NCBI GenBank assembly: GCA_022841325.1
Contig: JALHRS010000060.1
Span: forward strand, 1 to 32,248
Source: Lysobacterales bacterium
Lineage (GTDB): Bacteria > Pseudomonadota > Gammaproteobacteria > Xanthomonadales > SZUA-5
Length of the DNA stretch: 32,248 bases
Direction: 5' to 3'
A model generated the notes under the pieces. The model made no database searches. It saw nothing but the letters and a program-made list of their open reading frames with translations, and was not told the DNA's origin. Made by a program: the position numbers and the translations under genes. This document shows positions 12,540 to 20,663 of the stretch, piece after piece; within the stretch, counting starts at the first letter, position 1, and each line of letters begins with the position of its first letter.

Positions 12540-13901
12540 ATGGCCGCTCCCGTCTCCAGCAGCTACACCGTCGCGGCGGGTCAGCCGATCTACGGTGGCA
12601 AGCACCGCAGCGGGTTCCCGCGTGGGGCGACGCTGGGGGCTGTTGAAGCGGGAGGGTACTTTGGGTCAAATCCGTCGCTGTTTGCGGCGGGGGCGACGTT
12701 GGGGGCAGTGGCGGGATCGGGCGCGCTGCAGGGGTTTGTGCCGCCAGTCTGGCGCATGGGAGCAACTGCAAACACTTGGCTCACGATCACCAGCGGCGAC
12801 ATATCGGCTGTTGATCCCGCCAACGACCCAGCCATCAACCCGTCGTATCCATCGGCGGCGCCGTGGAAGGCCGTATCAGGTCAGGTTGCGGTGATCGGGG
12901 CATGGGGGTCGTGCGCGTGGGACGACGAGAGCCGCACGCTGTGGATACCCAACGGCGGTGGCCATGACAACTATGCCGGCAACGAGACTTATGCATTGCC
13001 CGTGGGCGATGCGTCTCCTGCCTGGAGTCTGAAGCAGCCGCCCACAGGCGCCATTGGCAACACCGGCACGCTGGACGACGGCAACGAGAACACCGGGGTC
13101 TATTTCGACGGGCGGCCGAGGTCATCGCACATTTACAACTCGGTGACATACGCCCCGGGTGTCGGTGCGGTGATGGTTAGGGTGCCGTTCAACTTCCGGA
13201 CGGCCGGGTCGTCGAACAAGGTGTATCGATTTGATCCCGTGACAGGTGCGCCCAGCTTGGTGTGCAACCTTGACACCCTGGGCGTCTCCGTCGGTAACGC
13301 AGGCAATAGCGCCACTTGCTATGTGCCGGCACGCGGCGCAAATCCTCCCCGCATCTACAGCGTGGGCACGCAGGGGCCGCACAAGATGACGTGGGTCGAG
13401 CCCAGCGCGTCACCTGGGACGTGGAATGCCGGTTACCTAGCAACTGATGTGTACCTGGCCGATGGCAGGCAGGGCCTGGTGTATATCCCGACGATCGACC
13501 GGATACTGCACCTCCAGACAAATTCAGAGAGCCTGTACCACGCACTGGTGCACCCAGACACGGGCGCAACGACAAACCTTGGAGTGGTGAGCGGGACCTT
13601 GCCCACTGGTTTTGACACTGGAGTGCAACCGGGGGCCGACTGGAACAGCGATCTGGGCTGGTTGGGCGTGTGGTGCCAGACCTCAAGCACGACCACCGTC
13701 AGCAAGTTGACTCCGAGCGCGTCTCCTCTGACGTTGCCTTGGTTGCTGACCACTGTGTCGCTGGGCGCCGGCAACGCCGTAACACCGGTTGCCGCCGGGG
13801 GTAACGGGGTTTTTGGCCGCTGGCGCTACAGCCACATTCTGCGCGGGTTCGTTTTGGTCCCGTCCAACAGTGCCCCAACAGTGTTTTTCGCAACCGAGTA
13901 G
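12540..13901 (+). CDS. Beta-propeller-like virion protein with GATLGAV repeats (453 aa)
   Basis: The N-terminal 65 residues contain two copies of a short motif (GATLGAV, residues 30-36 and 54-60) also found in the next protein. From about residue 95 the sequence shows the repetitive four-stranded blades of Kelch-type or other beta-propellers: AWDDESRTLWIPNGGGHDNY, GRPRSSHIYNSVTYAPG, NKVYRFDPVTGAPSLV, RQGLVYIPTIDRILHL, and a closing FGRWRYSHILRGFVLVP. Such propellers often bind carbohydrates or other proteins. The gene is slightly less GC-rich than its neighbours. A role as a receptor-binding or capsid-decorating protein is inference from fold and position. Confidence 0.65.
   Translation: MAAPVSSSYTVAAGQPIYGGKHRSGFPRGATLGAVEAGGYFGSNPSLFAAGATLGAVAGSGALQGFVPPVWRMGATANTWLTITSGDISAVDPANDPAINPSYPSAAPWKAVSGQVAVIGAWGSCAWDDESRTLWIPNGGGHDNYAGNETYALPVGDASPAWSLKQPPTGAIGNTGTLDDGNENTGVYFDGRPRSSHIYNSVTYAPGVGAVMVRVPFNFRTAGSSNKVYRFDPVTGAPSLVCNLDTLGVSVGNAGNSATCYVPARGANPPRIYSVGTQGPHKMTWVEPSASPGTWNAGYLATDVYLADGRQGLVYIPTIDRILHLQTNSESLYHALVHPDTGATTNLGVVSGTLPTGFDTGVQPGADWNSDLGWLGVWCQTSSTTTVSKLTPSASPLTLPWLLTTVSLGAGNAVTPVAAGGNGVFGRWRYSHILRGFVLVPSNSAPTVFFATE
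12612..12737 (+). repeat. Two GATLGAV motif copies in the propeller protein
   Basis: The encoded phrases GFPRGATLGAVEAGGYFG and LFAAGATLGAVAGSGALQGF are two copies of one roughly 20-residue unit. The same unit appears twice in the neighbouring protein (14493-14609), so it is likely a shared assembly or attachment element. Confidence 0.6.
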
Positions 13902-13907
13902 CACCAT

Positions 13908-14861
13908 ATGGCTGTCAGTGTCGTCGGGTCTGCGCTGAGGTTCGGCGCCGATTTTGTAACCTCATCGAGTTCGTCACACACGGTCGCGGCGGGGACTGAT
14001 TGCCTGGCTGTGGCAATCGGCGGGGCATCGTCGGGCGCATCAGTGACCTATGGAGGTGTTGCGCTCACGCTCATTCGGCAAAATGGCACGGTGTCGATTT
14101 GGAGGCTGCTTGCCCCAACGGTAGGGACGGCGACGCTACTTTGTTCGCACGCCAGTCAGCAAAGCTGGATCGTTAGCGCCTGGAATCTTTCGGGGGTGCA
14201 TCAATCTGTTCCCGTGGCAGCTGACGCTGGCGTCGCCAGCTCATTCGGCGCCAACGTGTCGCGCTCGATCAGCACGCCAGCCGACGGTCTCGCCGTCGAT
14301 TGCTTGCTCATCAGCAATGGCATCGCCGCGACCCCGAACGCAGGACAGACAGGCGACGGGCTCTACGTCGGCGGCTCAAACAAGGCATGGTCAAGCTATA
14401 AGGCCGCAGCCGCCAGCATGGGCTGGACGCACACTGAAAGCGTCTCATACGCGCACGTGGTCGTGGCGTTTGCCGCTGCCGCCGCGCCTGCTGGCTTCAC
14501 CGGTGGCGCCACCCTCGGCGCCGTCGTCGCCAGCGGCTCCCTGCAGTCTGTCATGTCCGGGTTCACCGCAGCGGCCACGCTGGGCGCCGTCGTGGCTGGC
14601 GGCTCACTTGGCCCGACGCCAGGCGTGTTCGTCCTAGGCCCCATCAAGGTCAACGGCGCGGCCCAGGCTGGCGCCGCGATCGACTGGGTGCGCATCTACA
14701 GCGACGCCGGCATCCTGCTGTACGAGCGCACGGGCGGCACGCTCGACGGCAGCGGCAGCACCACGCTCACCACCAGCTCGGCGCCCCCGGGCACGGCAGT
14801 GCGCATCGACTGGCAACTCAGCAGCGGGCGGCGACGCATGCCCCGCGTGACGATGGGCTGA
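13908..14861 (+). CDS. Virion protein with GATLGAV repeats (317 aa)
   Basis: MAVSVVGSALRFGADFVTSS leads into a beta-sandwich-like region of about 180 residues, rich in V, S, A and G, with a Trp-containing strand (SWIVSAWNLSG). Then follow two copies of the shared unit: GFTGGATLGAVVASGSLQSV and GFTAAATLGAVVAGGSLGPT. The C-terminal 80 residues (FVLGPIKVNGAAQAG, WVRIYSDAGILLYERTGG) look like a second beta domain. The C-terminus is short and basic (RRRMPRVTMG). No family named; presumably a virion component because of the operon and composition. Confidence 0.62.
   Translation: MAVSVVGSALRFGADFVTSSSSSHTVAAGTDCLAVAIGGASSGASVTYGGVALTLIRQNGTVSIWRLLAPTVGTATLLCSHASQQSWIVSAWNLSGVHQSVPVAADAGVASSFGANVSRSISTPADGLAVDCLLISNGIAATPNAGQTGDGLYVGGSNKAWSSYKAAAASMGWTHTESVSYAHVVVAFAAAAAPAGFTGGATLGAVVASGSLQSVMSGFTAAATLGAVVAGGSLGPTPGVFVLGPIKVNGAAQAGAAIDWVRIYSDAGILLYERTGGTLDGSGSTTLTTSSAPPGTAVRIDWQLSSGRRRMPRVTMG
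14493..14609 (+). repeat. Two GATLGAV motif copies in the neighbouring protein
   Basis: Two copies of an approximately 20-residue unit, GGATLGAVVASGSLQ and AATLGAVVAGGSLG, matching those in the propeller protein at 12612-12737. Their occurrence in two adjacent proteins suggests a gene duplication or recombination between the two genes. Confidence 0.6.
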
Positions 14862-14868
14862 CGCAGCG

Positions 14869-15504
14869 ATGAGCTACTTCTGCGACGACGTAGACACCGC
14901 GCTCAGCGGCTACCACACGTCGGCATACACCGGCCTGGGGCTGCCTGGCGCCGATGTGCCGGCCGGCGGCACCGATGGCGCATCGGTGCTCTATCCGTGC
15001 ATCACCCTGCCGGGCGACGCAGCGGTGGAGGTGTTCGCGCAGCTCACGCGGCTGCCGACGCTGGGCACGCTGGTGTTCGGAGAAGACGGCTCATTCGACT
15101 ACACCGGGGCCACCGACTACTTCGAGTTTCGCCTGTGGGTCGACGGCGTGGCGTCGACAACGGACATCGGCTACGGGGCCGGCATTGCGCGGGTGAGCCT
15201 GGCTGTCGGGTCCGGGGTCAGCATTGAGCCGGCCGCGCAGCAGCTGGTTGTCACCGGCCACGCCCCCACTGTCGCCCAGCAAAGCACGCTGTCACCAGCA
15301 GCACAGCAGATCAGCGTGGCAGGTGGCGTGCCGTCCATCAGCCAGCCCCGCGCGCTGGCACCTGCCGCGCAGGCGATCGTGGTCGCAGGCGGGGTGCCAC
15401 AAATCCTGCAGACGGCTGTGGTGTTCACTGCCAACGGCCGCCACCGCATTGGTGGCGCCACCCTTGTGGGCCCCGCTCGCCGCATCGGCCCCAAGAACCT
15501 GTAA
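14869..15504 (+). CDS. Virion protein with three 22-residue repeats (211 aa)
   Basis: MSYFCDDVDTALSGYHTSAY precedes a beta-rich N-terminal domain of about 115 residues (LVFGEDGSFDYTGATDYFEF, RLWVDGVASTTDIGYG). Residues 119-184 are three tandem 22-residue repeats of the type xPAAQQxxVxGxxPxxxQ. The last 25 residues read FTANGRHRIGGATLVGPARR, which resembles the end of the shared unit of the two preceding proteins. The repeats likely form a stalk or rod. Role inferred only from position; no family named. Confidence 0.62.
   Translation: MSYFCDDVDTALSGYHTSAYTGLGLPGADVPAGGTDGASVLYPCITLPGDAAVEVFAQLTRLPTLGTLVFGEDGSFDYTGATDYFEFRLWVDGVASTTDIGYGAGIARVSLAVGSGVSIEPAAQQLVVTGHAPTVAQQSTLSPAAQQISVAGGVPSISQPRALAPAAQAIVVAGGVPQILQTAVVFTANGRHRIGGATLVGPARRIGPKNL
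15223..15420 (+). repeat. Three tandem 22-codon repeats
   Basis: Units begin IEPAAQQLVV (15223), LSPAAQQISV (15289) and LAPAAQAIVV (15355), each 66 bases. The protein repeats are clear while the DNA has diverged, so the array is not a recent slippage product and is likely maintained for structure. Confidence 0.75.
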
Positions 15505-15513
15505 AGGCACGAC

Positions 15514-16074
15514 GTGCAAGACGAACTGATCGCCGGCGACAGCCTCAACTTCCTGACCACCACGCCGGGCTACAGCGCGGCTGATGGCTGGGTGTTGACG
15601 TTCCGGCTCATCCCGCGCACGGCTGGCAACTCGGTCATCGACATCACCGCCGTGGCTGAAGGCGACGACCATCGAACGTCGGTAGCCGCGGCAGTCACGG
15701 GCACTTGGGCCGCTGACAGCTACAGCTGGGCGGGCTGGGTCGACAAGGCTGGCGAGCAGTACACCGTGCAGACGGGCCAGATCGTCGTCAAGCCCAACCC
15801 GCGCACGGTCGCCGCAGGCGCCGATCTGCGCAGCCTGCCTCGCAAGACGCTCGACGACCTGTTGGCCGCCAGATCCGTGTGGGCCAGCACCCAGGGCCGC
15901 ACCCGGCGCTACAAGATCGGCGACCGCGAACGCGAGTTCGCATCCGCGGCCGAGCTCAACGCCGAGATCAGCTTCTGGCAAGGCCAGCTCGCCGAAGAGC
16001 TGGCCGCTGAACGCCTGGCCGCTGGCCGGCCGTCCCTCAACCGCTTGCACGTGCGCTTCACGCGCCCGCGCTGA
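15514..16074 (+). CDS. Head-joining protein with gpW-like C-terminal part (186 aa)
   Basis: GTG start preceded by AAAGG. The N-terminal about 105 residues (ELIAGDSLNFLTTTPGYSAA, WVLTFRLIPRTAGNSVIDIT, WAADSYSWAGWVDKAGEQYT) form a beta sandwich seen in many prophages at this place. The C-terminal 75 residues (LDDLLAARSVWASTQGRTRR, FASAAELNAEISFWQGQLAE) resemble lambda gpW, the small protein that closes the portal and prepares tail joining. Located directly before the portal gene, as gpW is in lambda, which supports the assignment. The two-domain combination is larger than gpW itself (about 68 residues). Confidence 0.68.
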   Translation: MQDELIAGDSLNFLTTTPGYSAADGWVLTFRLIPRTAGNSVIDITAVAEGDDHRTSVAAAVTGTWAADSYSWAGWVDKAGEQYTVQTGQIVVKPNPRTVAAGADLRSLPRKTLDDLLAARSVWASTQGRTRRYKIGDREREFASAAELNAEISFWQGQLAEELAAERLAAGRPSLNRLHVRFTRPR

Positions 16075-16083
16075 GGTCCCCCG

Positions 16084-17850
16084 ATGAATGTTCGCTCCCG
16101 AGTCCTGCCCTCGGGCGGCAGCGCCGTGCTCAACGCCTGGCGCCTGCAGCACGGCCCCGAGGCCTTGCGCCAGCAGTCCACCTCCCGCGGGGGTGACTGG
16201 CGCGCTGCATCACAAGGCCGCCTGCAGGTCCTGGCCGGCAACGGCAGCCGGCCCTTGCGCAGCTACATGGCCGCCAGCAATGACCGCCTGGTGGCCGACC
16301 TGGGCGCCATGCTGGGCGACGTGTCCGGCAACGCTGAAGTGCGCATGGGCCTGCGCGCCATGCGCCGCCGCTCCCGCCAGCTGGCCAATGACAACGAGTG
16401 GGTCAAGCGCTTCCTGCAGCTGCTGCGTGACAACGTCGTTGGCCCCCGTGGCTTCAACCTGCAGAGCAAGATCTACAAGGCCCGCAAGAAGGACGGCGTG
16501 GCCGAGCTCGACAAGGACGCCAACGCCACCATCGAAGCCGCCTACGCCCAGCAGTCCAAGCTTGGCGTCTTCAGCGCCTGCGGCCAGTTCACTCGCGCCA
16601 CGTTCGAGCGCGCTTTCATCACCGCCCTGGCCCGCGACGGTGAGGCCATCTGTGAAAAGCTCGTCGGCACCCCGTTCGGCCCCTTCGGCCTGGCCTGGCG
16701 GTTCATCGACCCCGACCTGCTCGACGACACCCTCAACCTGGGCACCAACGGCGCGTACCCCGGCCTGGGCCGCTTGGACACGGGGCATGACATCCGCATG
16801 GGCGTCGAGCGCAACGCCTACGGCCGGCCCGTGGCGTACTGGTTCCTCAACGTCCACCCCGGCGACGACATTCACAACGTGGCCGCCGTGCGCCACCGCC
16901 GTGTGCCGGCTGACCGCATCCTGCACCGCTTCATCGCGGAAGAACTGCGCCCCGACACCGCCCGCGGCGTGCCCTGGATTTACACCGCCATCCGCCGCAT
17001 GTCCATGCTGGGCGGGTACGAAGAGGCCGCCCTCGTCAACGCCCGCACCGGCGCCAGCAAGATGGGCTTCTTTGCCCCGCCGGCAGACACCGGCGGCGGC
17101 GCCCTGGTGTCCACGCCAGACGGCACCAAGGTGTCCGACGGTGAAGACGCCGACGGCAACCTGATCACCGAAGCCGAACCCGGCACCTTCGGCGTGCTGC
17201 CTGCCGGCTGGGACTTCAAGACCTGGGACCCGGCCTACCCCAACGACGCCATGGACGGCTTCGTCAAAGGCATGCTGCGCGCCTTCAGCTCGGCCTGTGG
17301 CCTCACGTACAACACCATCGGCAACGACCTGGCCGGCGTGTCGCTCAGCGCCATGCGCCACGGTGCCAACCAGGACCGTGACACCTATGAGTCGGTGCAG
17401 CAGTGGTTCCGCGACCACGTCTGCACGTCGATGTTCGAGCCCTGGCTGAACCTGGGCCTGAACCTGGGCCGCATCGGCCGGCTGCCGCCAGACGGCTTCG
17501 ACCGCTTCAACCAGCCGCGCTTCGTTGCCCGGCCCTTCCGCAGCCCTGACCCGCAAAAGGACGTGGCAGCCAACGCGCAAGAGGTAGCGCTGGGCACCAA
17601 CAGCCGCACGCGCATCTGCGCCGAGCTGGGCCGCGACTTTGAAGAGGTGCTGGAAGAGCTGGCCGAAGAAACCGCCATGGCCAAAGCCCTGGGCGTCAGC
17701 CTGAACACCGCCGCCGCCACCGCCCACAAGAACCCCGCCGTTGACGACGCCGGCAAGCCCACCAAGCCCGGCCCCGATGGCGCCGATGGCGACCCCGAAG
17801 ACAACACCGACGACGAAGAAGGGAACCCCGATGACTCCACTGCAGAGTAG
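16084..17850 (+). CDS. Portal protein, lambda gpB family
   Basis: 588 residues with GAGG before the ATG. Forms the twelve-fold ring at the capsid vertex through which DNA enters and leaves. Recognisable family stretches: RLVADLGAMLGDVSGNAEVR, then LANDNEWVKRFLQLLRDNVV and GPRGFNLQS near residues 95-135, ITALARDGEAICEK, a long core with RVPADRILHRFIAEELRPDT and RGVPWIYTAIRRMSMLGGYE, and AFSSACGLTYNTIGNDLAGV near residue 400. The C-terminus is acidic and disordered. The gene overlaps the next start at 17831 by 20 bases. Confidence 0.9.
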   Translation: MNVRSRVLPSGGSAVLNAWRLQHGPEALRQQSTSRGGDWRAASQGRLQVLAGNGSRPLRSYMAASNDRLVADLGAMLGDVSGNAEVRMGLRAMRRRSRQLANDNEWVKRFLQLLRDNVVGPRGFNLQSKIYKARKKDGVAELDKDANATIEAAYAQQSKLGVFSACGQFTRATFERAFITALARDGEAICEKLVGTPFGPFGLAWRFIDPDLLDDTLNLGTNGAYPGLGRLDTGHDIRMGVERNAYGRPVAYWFLNVHPGDDIHNVAAVRHRRVPADRILHRFIAEELRPDTARGVPWIYTAIRRMSMLGGYEEAALVNARTGASKMGFFAPPADTGGGALVSTPDGTKVSDGEDADGNLITEAEPGTFGVLPAGWDFKTWDPAYPNDAMDGFVKGMLRAFSSACGLTYNTIGNDLAGVSLSAMRHGANQDRDTYESVQQWFRDHVCTSMFEPWLNLGLNLGRIGRLPPDGFDRFNQPRFVARPFRSPDPQKDVAANAQEVALGTNSRTRICAELGRDFEEVLEELAEETAMAKALGVSLNTAAATAHKNPAVDDAGKPTKPGPDGADGDPEDNTDDEEGNPDDSTAE

Positions 17851-19969
17851 CCGCTACTGGGAGCGCGCTGACGCCCCCGGCCGCCTGGCCCTGGTGGCCG
17901 CGCTGGCCGCCTTGCAGGTGGGCCAGCGCCTGCGCCTGGCTGACTTGTCGCGCAGCCCTGCGCCGGCCGATGGCCAGCTCGCTGAAGGCGACACCCAGGC
18001 CGCGCGCGCCGAGCCCGTGCCCGAGCTGGTGCACTACACCACCGGCGCCATCCGCGCCGCTGAGATCGACGAAGAGACCCGCGAGGTCGACGTCAGCTTC
18101 AGCAGCGAACAGCCCTATGAGCGCTGGTGGGGCATTGAAGTCCTGGGCCACGCCCAGGGCGAAGCAGACATGTCCTGGATCGCATCCGGCCGCGCCCCCG
18201 TGCTGGCCGACCACGACCCCGGGACCCAGATTGGCGTTGTCCTCAGCGCCCAGATCGGCCGCGACCGGAAAGGTCGTTCACGCTGGCGTTTCGGTAAGAG
18301 CGCCAGGGCCGAGCAGGAGCTGCAGGACGCCAAAGACGGCGTGCGCTGCAACGTGAGCGTCGGCTACGAAATCCGCGAACTCGAGCTGGTGAAGCAAGAG
18401 GGCGACGTGAAGACGTACCGCGTGACCGATTGGCGCGCGCTCGAGCAAAGCCTGGTGTCGATCCCTGCTGACATGACCGTCGGCGTGGGCAGAGGCGCTG
18501 AGGACAACCACCCCCCGCAACTGGCACAACCCCGAAAGGACGCCACCATGAACCAGAACGTCAACACCCTCGACGACGCCGAGCGCACCCGCCTCGTCGC
18601 CGACGCCCGCGCCCAGGCCGTCAAAGACGAGCAAGACCGCGTGCGCGGCATCATGTCGCTGGCCACCAGCCACAACCTGCGCGAGCTGGGCGAGAAGGCC
18701 GTGCACGACGGCACCGACCTCGCCAGCTTCCGCGGCCAGGCTCTGGACGAGCTGCACAAGCGCGGCAGCGACAAGCCCCTGTACCAGCCGCTGGCCCAGA
18801 TCGGCCTCAGCGACAAGGAGGCCCGCTCCTTCAGCGTGGCGCGCTACATGCGCAGCCTGATCGACAAGGACCCCAAGGTCGCCGCGTTCGAGACCGAGTG
18901 CGCTGCATCTGTGCGTGACGCCATGGACAAGGCCGGCCACCGCGCGTCCAACGGCGGCAACTACCTGCCGTTCGAAGTGATGCGCCAGCCGCTGCCCGGC
19001 GTGCGCGTGGTCGAAGGGCACCTGGTGGTGGGCGATCGCATCATCGGCGCGCAACGTGACCTGTCGTCGGCCACCACCGGCGCAGGCGGCGCCATGGTCA
19101 GCACCGACCTGCTGGCCGCGGACTTCATTACCTTGCTGCGCCAGGTCATCATGGTGCGCCGCATGGGCTGCCGCGTGCTGTCGGGCCTGGTGGGCAACGT
19201 CAACATCCCGCGGCAAACCGGCAGCAGCACCATGGGCTGGGTGGCGCAGGCGGGCGCTGCCAGCGAAAGCGATGCCACCTTTGCAGTGGTGTCGCTCAGC
19301 ATGAAGACGGCGCACGGCATCCAGGACGTCACGCGTGACCTGCTGCTGCAGGGCACCCCGGCGGTTGAAGGCCTGATCCGTGCCGACCTGCTCGACACCA
19401 TGGCCATCACCATCGACGCCGCCGCCCTGCACGGCACCGGTGCCAGCAACCAGCCCACCGGCCTGGCCGCCACCGCCGGCATCGGCAGTGTGGCCGGCGG
19501 CACCAACGGCCTGGCGCCCACCTGGGACCACATCGTCGCGCTGGAGTCGGCCATTGCCAACAACAACGCGGCCATGGGATCGATGGGCTACCTCACCAAC
19601 ACCAAGGTGCGGGGCAAGCTCAAGACCACCCAGAAGTTCGCCAGCACCAACGGGCAAGAGGTCTGGCAAGGCCCGCTGCCGGGTGATGACCCCAGCGTGC
19701 TGGGCCTGCTCAACGGCTACCGGGCCGGCGTGTCCAACAACGTCAGCAGCACCCTCACCAAGGGCAGCAGCTCGGGCGTGTGCTCGGCCATCTTCTGCGG
19801 CAACTGGTCCGATCTGATCATCGGCGAGTGGGGCACCGCCGAGATCCTGCCTGACCCGCTGACCCAGGCCGCCAACCGCATCGTGCGCATGCACGTGTAC
19901 CAGTCGATCGACATCGCCATCCGCCGGCCGCAGAGCTTTGCGGCCATGTTGGACGCGCTGACCACCTGA
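17831..19969 (+). CDS. Fused prohead protease and major capsid protein
   Basis: 712 residues; ATG at 17831 follows AAGGGA and lies inside the portal gene (an upstream ATG at 17741 would add a low-complexity 30-residue extension). Residues 1 to about 225 are a prohead protease: putative catalytic His128 (VLADHDPGTQIG) and Ser176 (CNVSVGYEI), then EQSLVSIPAD. Residues 240-712 are an HK97-fold major capsid protein, starting with a helical scaffold-like region (ERTRLVADARAQAVKDEQDR) and continuing with GAGGAMVSTDLLAADFITLL, NVNIPRQTGSSTMGWVAQ, DAAALHGTGASNQPTGL and, at the end, HVYQSIDIAIRRPQSFAAML. The protease would remove the scaffold region from capsid subunits during maturation. An internal start (18548) could make capsid protein alone. 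Confidence 0.88.
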   Translation: MTPLQSSRYWERADAPGRLALVAALAALQVGQRLRLADLSRSPAPADGQLAEGDTQAARAEPVPELVHYTTGAIRAAEIDEETREVDVSFSSEQPYERWWGIEVLGHAQGEADMSWIASGRAPVLADHDPGTQIGVVLSAQIGRDRKGRSRWRFGKSARAEQELQDAKDGVRCNVSVGYEIRELELVKQEGDVKTYRVTDWRALEQSLVSIPADMTVGVGRGAEDNHPPQLAQPRKDATMNQNVNTLDDAERTRLVADARAQAVKDEQDRVRGIMSLATSHNLRELGEKAVHDGTDLASFRGQALDELHKRGSDKPLYQPLAQIGLSDKEARSFSVARYMRSLIDKDPKVAAFETECAASVRDAMDKAGHRASNGGNYLPFEVMRQPLPGVRVVEGHLVVGDRIIGAQRDLSSATTGAGGAMVSTDLLAADFITLLRQVIMVRRMGCRVLSGLVGNVNIPRQTGSSTMGWVAQAGAASESDATFAVVSLSMKTAHGIQDVTRDLLLQGTPAVEGLIRADLLDTMAITIDAAALHGTGASNQPTGLAATAGIGSVAGGTNGLAPTWDHIVALESAIANNNAAMGSMGYLTNTKVRGKLKTTQKFASTNGQEVWQGPLPGDDPSVLGLLNGYRAGVSNNVSSTLTKGSSSGVCSAIFCGNWSDLIIGEWGTAEILPDPLTQAANRIVRMHVYQSIDIAIRRPQSFAAMLDALTT
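18531..18550 (+). promoter_or_regulatory. Internal ribosome binding site and start for capsid protein
   Basis: In frame inside the fusion gene, CGAAAGGA lies about nine bases before ATG 18548, giving MNQNVNTLDDAERTRLVADA and a 473-residue product. The spacing matches a working Shine-Dalgarno site. Capsid protein is needed in hundreds of copies and protease in few, so independent initiation here would solve the stoichiometry problem. Confidence 0.55.
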
Positions 19970-19991
19970 TCAGCAGCCTGATCGATCGTCC

Positions 19992-20019
19992 GGCCGCCCC
20001 TGCACCGCACGGGGCGGCC
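19992..20019 (+). terminator. Stem-loop after capsid gene
   Basis: Nine-base perfect stem GGCCGCCCC (19992-20000) and GGGGCGGCC (20011-20019), loop of ten bases, followed by ACCCCTCTTTG. The T-run is interrupted, so termination would be partial at best. Such hairpins behind capsid genes can protect the upstream message or lower downstream expression. Confidence 0.45.
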
Positions 20020-20053
20020 ACCCCTCTTTGCACCACACCCAAGGACTCACATC

Positions 20054-20362
20054 ATGACCAAGCGCGTCACCATTGTCGGCGACACCTTTGTGCCCGCCGA
20101 CACCCCCGAGGCGGCCATGACGCCCCTCTTCGAAGGCTCCACCGTCGATCTCGACGACAGTACCGCCGGCCTGCTGGTGGTGGCCGGCAAGGCCCGGTAC
20201 GACAAGGACGCCAAGCTGCGCGACACCGGCAAAGCCCGCATGGCCGAAGCCGACGAGCGCGCCGCCCGCAACGCGGTCGATCCGCAGCAGGCCCTGGCCG
20301 CCGCCGTGGCTGCTGCCGTGGCCCAGGCCATGCAGGCCCTGCAGACCAAGCCCGCCGCCTGA
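20054..20362 (+). CDS. Small head protein (102 aa)
   Basis: AAGGA precedes ATG 20054 by nine bases. MTKRVTIVGDTFVPADTPEA, then FEGSTVDLDDSTAGLLVVAG and a helical C-terminal half rich in Ala (ALAAAVAAAVAQAMQALQ). The N-terminal part looks like a small beta domain. Position between capsid and head-tail joining genes suggests a head-completion or capsid-stabilising role. No specific family recognised. Confidence 0.6.
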   Translation: MTKRVTIVGDTFVPADTPEAAMTPLFEGSTVDLDDSTAGLLVVAGKARYDKDAKLRDTGKARMAEADERAARNAVDPQQALAAAVAAAVAQAMQALQTKPAA

Positions 20363-20380
20363 CCGTCCAGGCGTCTGCAC

Positions 20381-20662
20381 ATGCCCGCCACCGAAGACCT
20401 GGCCGCCTTCTTCGACACCGAAGACGGCGACGCTGAAACCATCACCGTGCAAGGCGTCAGCGTGGCCGGCATCTTCGACAGCAGCACCGAGCTGATGCTG
20501 GGCGAGGTGCTGGTGCGGGCCCCCACCGTGCTGCTGCCGGCCACGGTGGTGGCGGCTGAAGGGGGGCTGGTCACCGCGCGGGCGGTGAACTACGCCATCC
20601 GCCGGGTGCTGGACCTGCCGCCCGACGGCGCCCTGCGCCGCCTGGTGCTGGCGGAGGCCTGA
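20381..20662 (+). CDS. Head-tail joining protein, gpFII-like (93 aa)
   Basis: MPATEDLAAFFDTEDGDAET, ITVQGVSVAGIFDSSTELML and VRAPTVLLPATVVAAEG, ending VNYAIRRVLDLPPDGALRRL. This is the strand pattern of small beta-barrel head-tail connectors such as lambda FII and the Gifsy-2-type proteins, and the length fits (FII is about 117 residues). Lies next to a gpU-like gene as in lambda. Assignment rests on order and the phrase DLPPDG at the end. Confidence 0.62.
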   Translation: MPATEDLAAFFDTEDGDAETITVQGVSVAGIFDSSTELMLGEVLVRAPTVLLPATVVAAEGGLVTARAVNYAIRRVLDLPPDGALRRLVLAEA

Positions 20663-20663
20663 C

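Noticed and set aside
16210..17727. Minus-strand frame of 505 codons opposite the portal gene
   Set aside because: Shadow of the portal frame, no known motif.
17741..17830. Earlier ATG for the protease-capsid gene
   Set aside because: Adds a low-complexity Pro/Thr stretch that is the shadow of the portal C-terminus; ATG 17831 has a good ribosome binding site.
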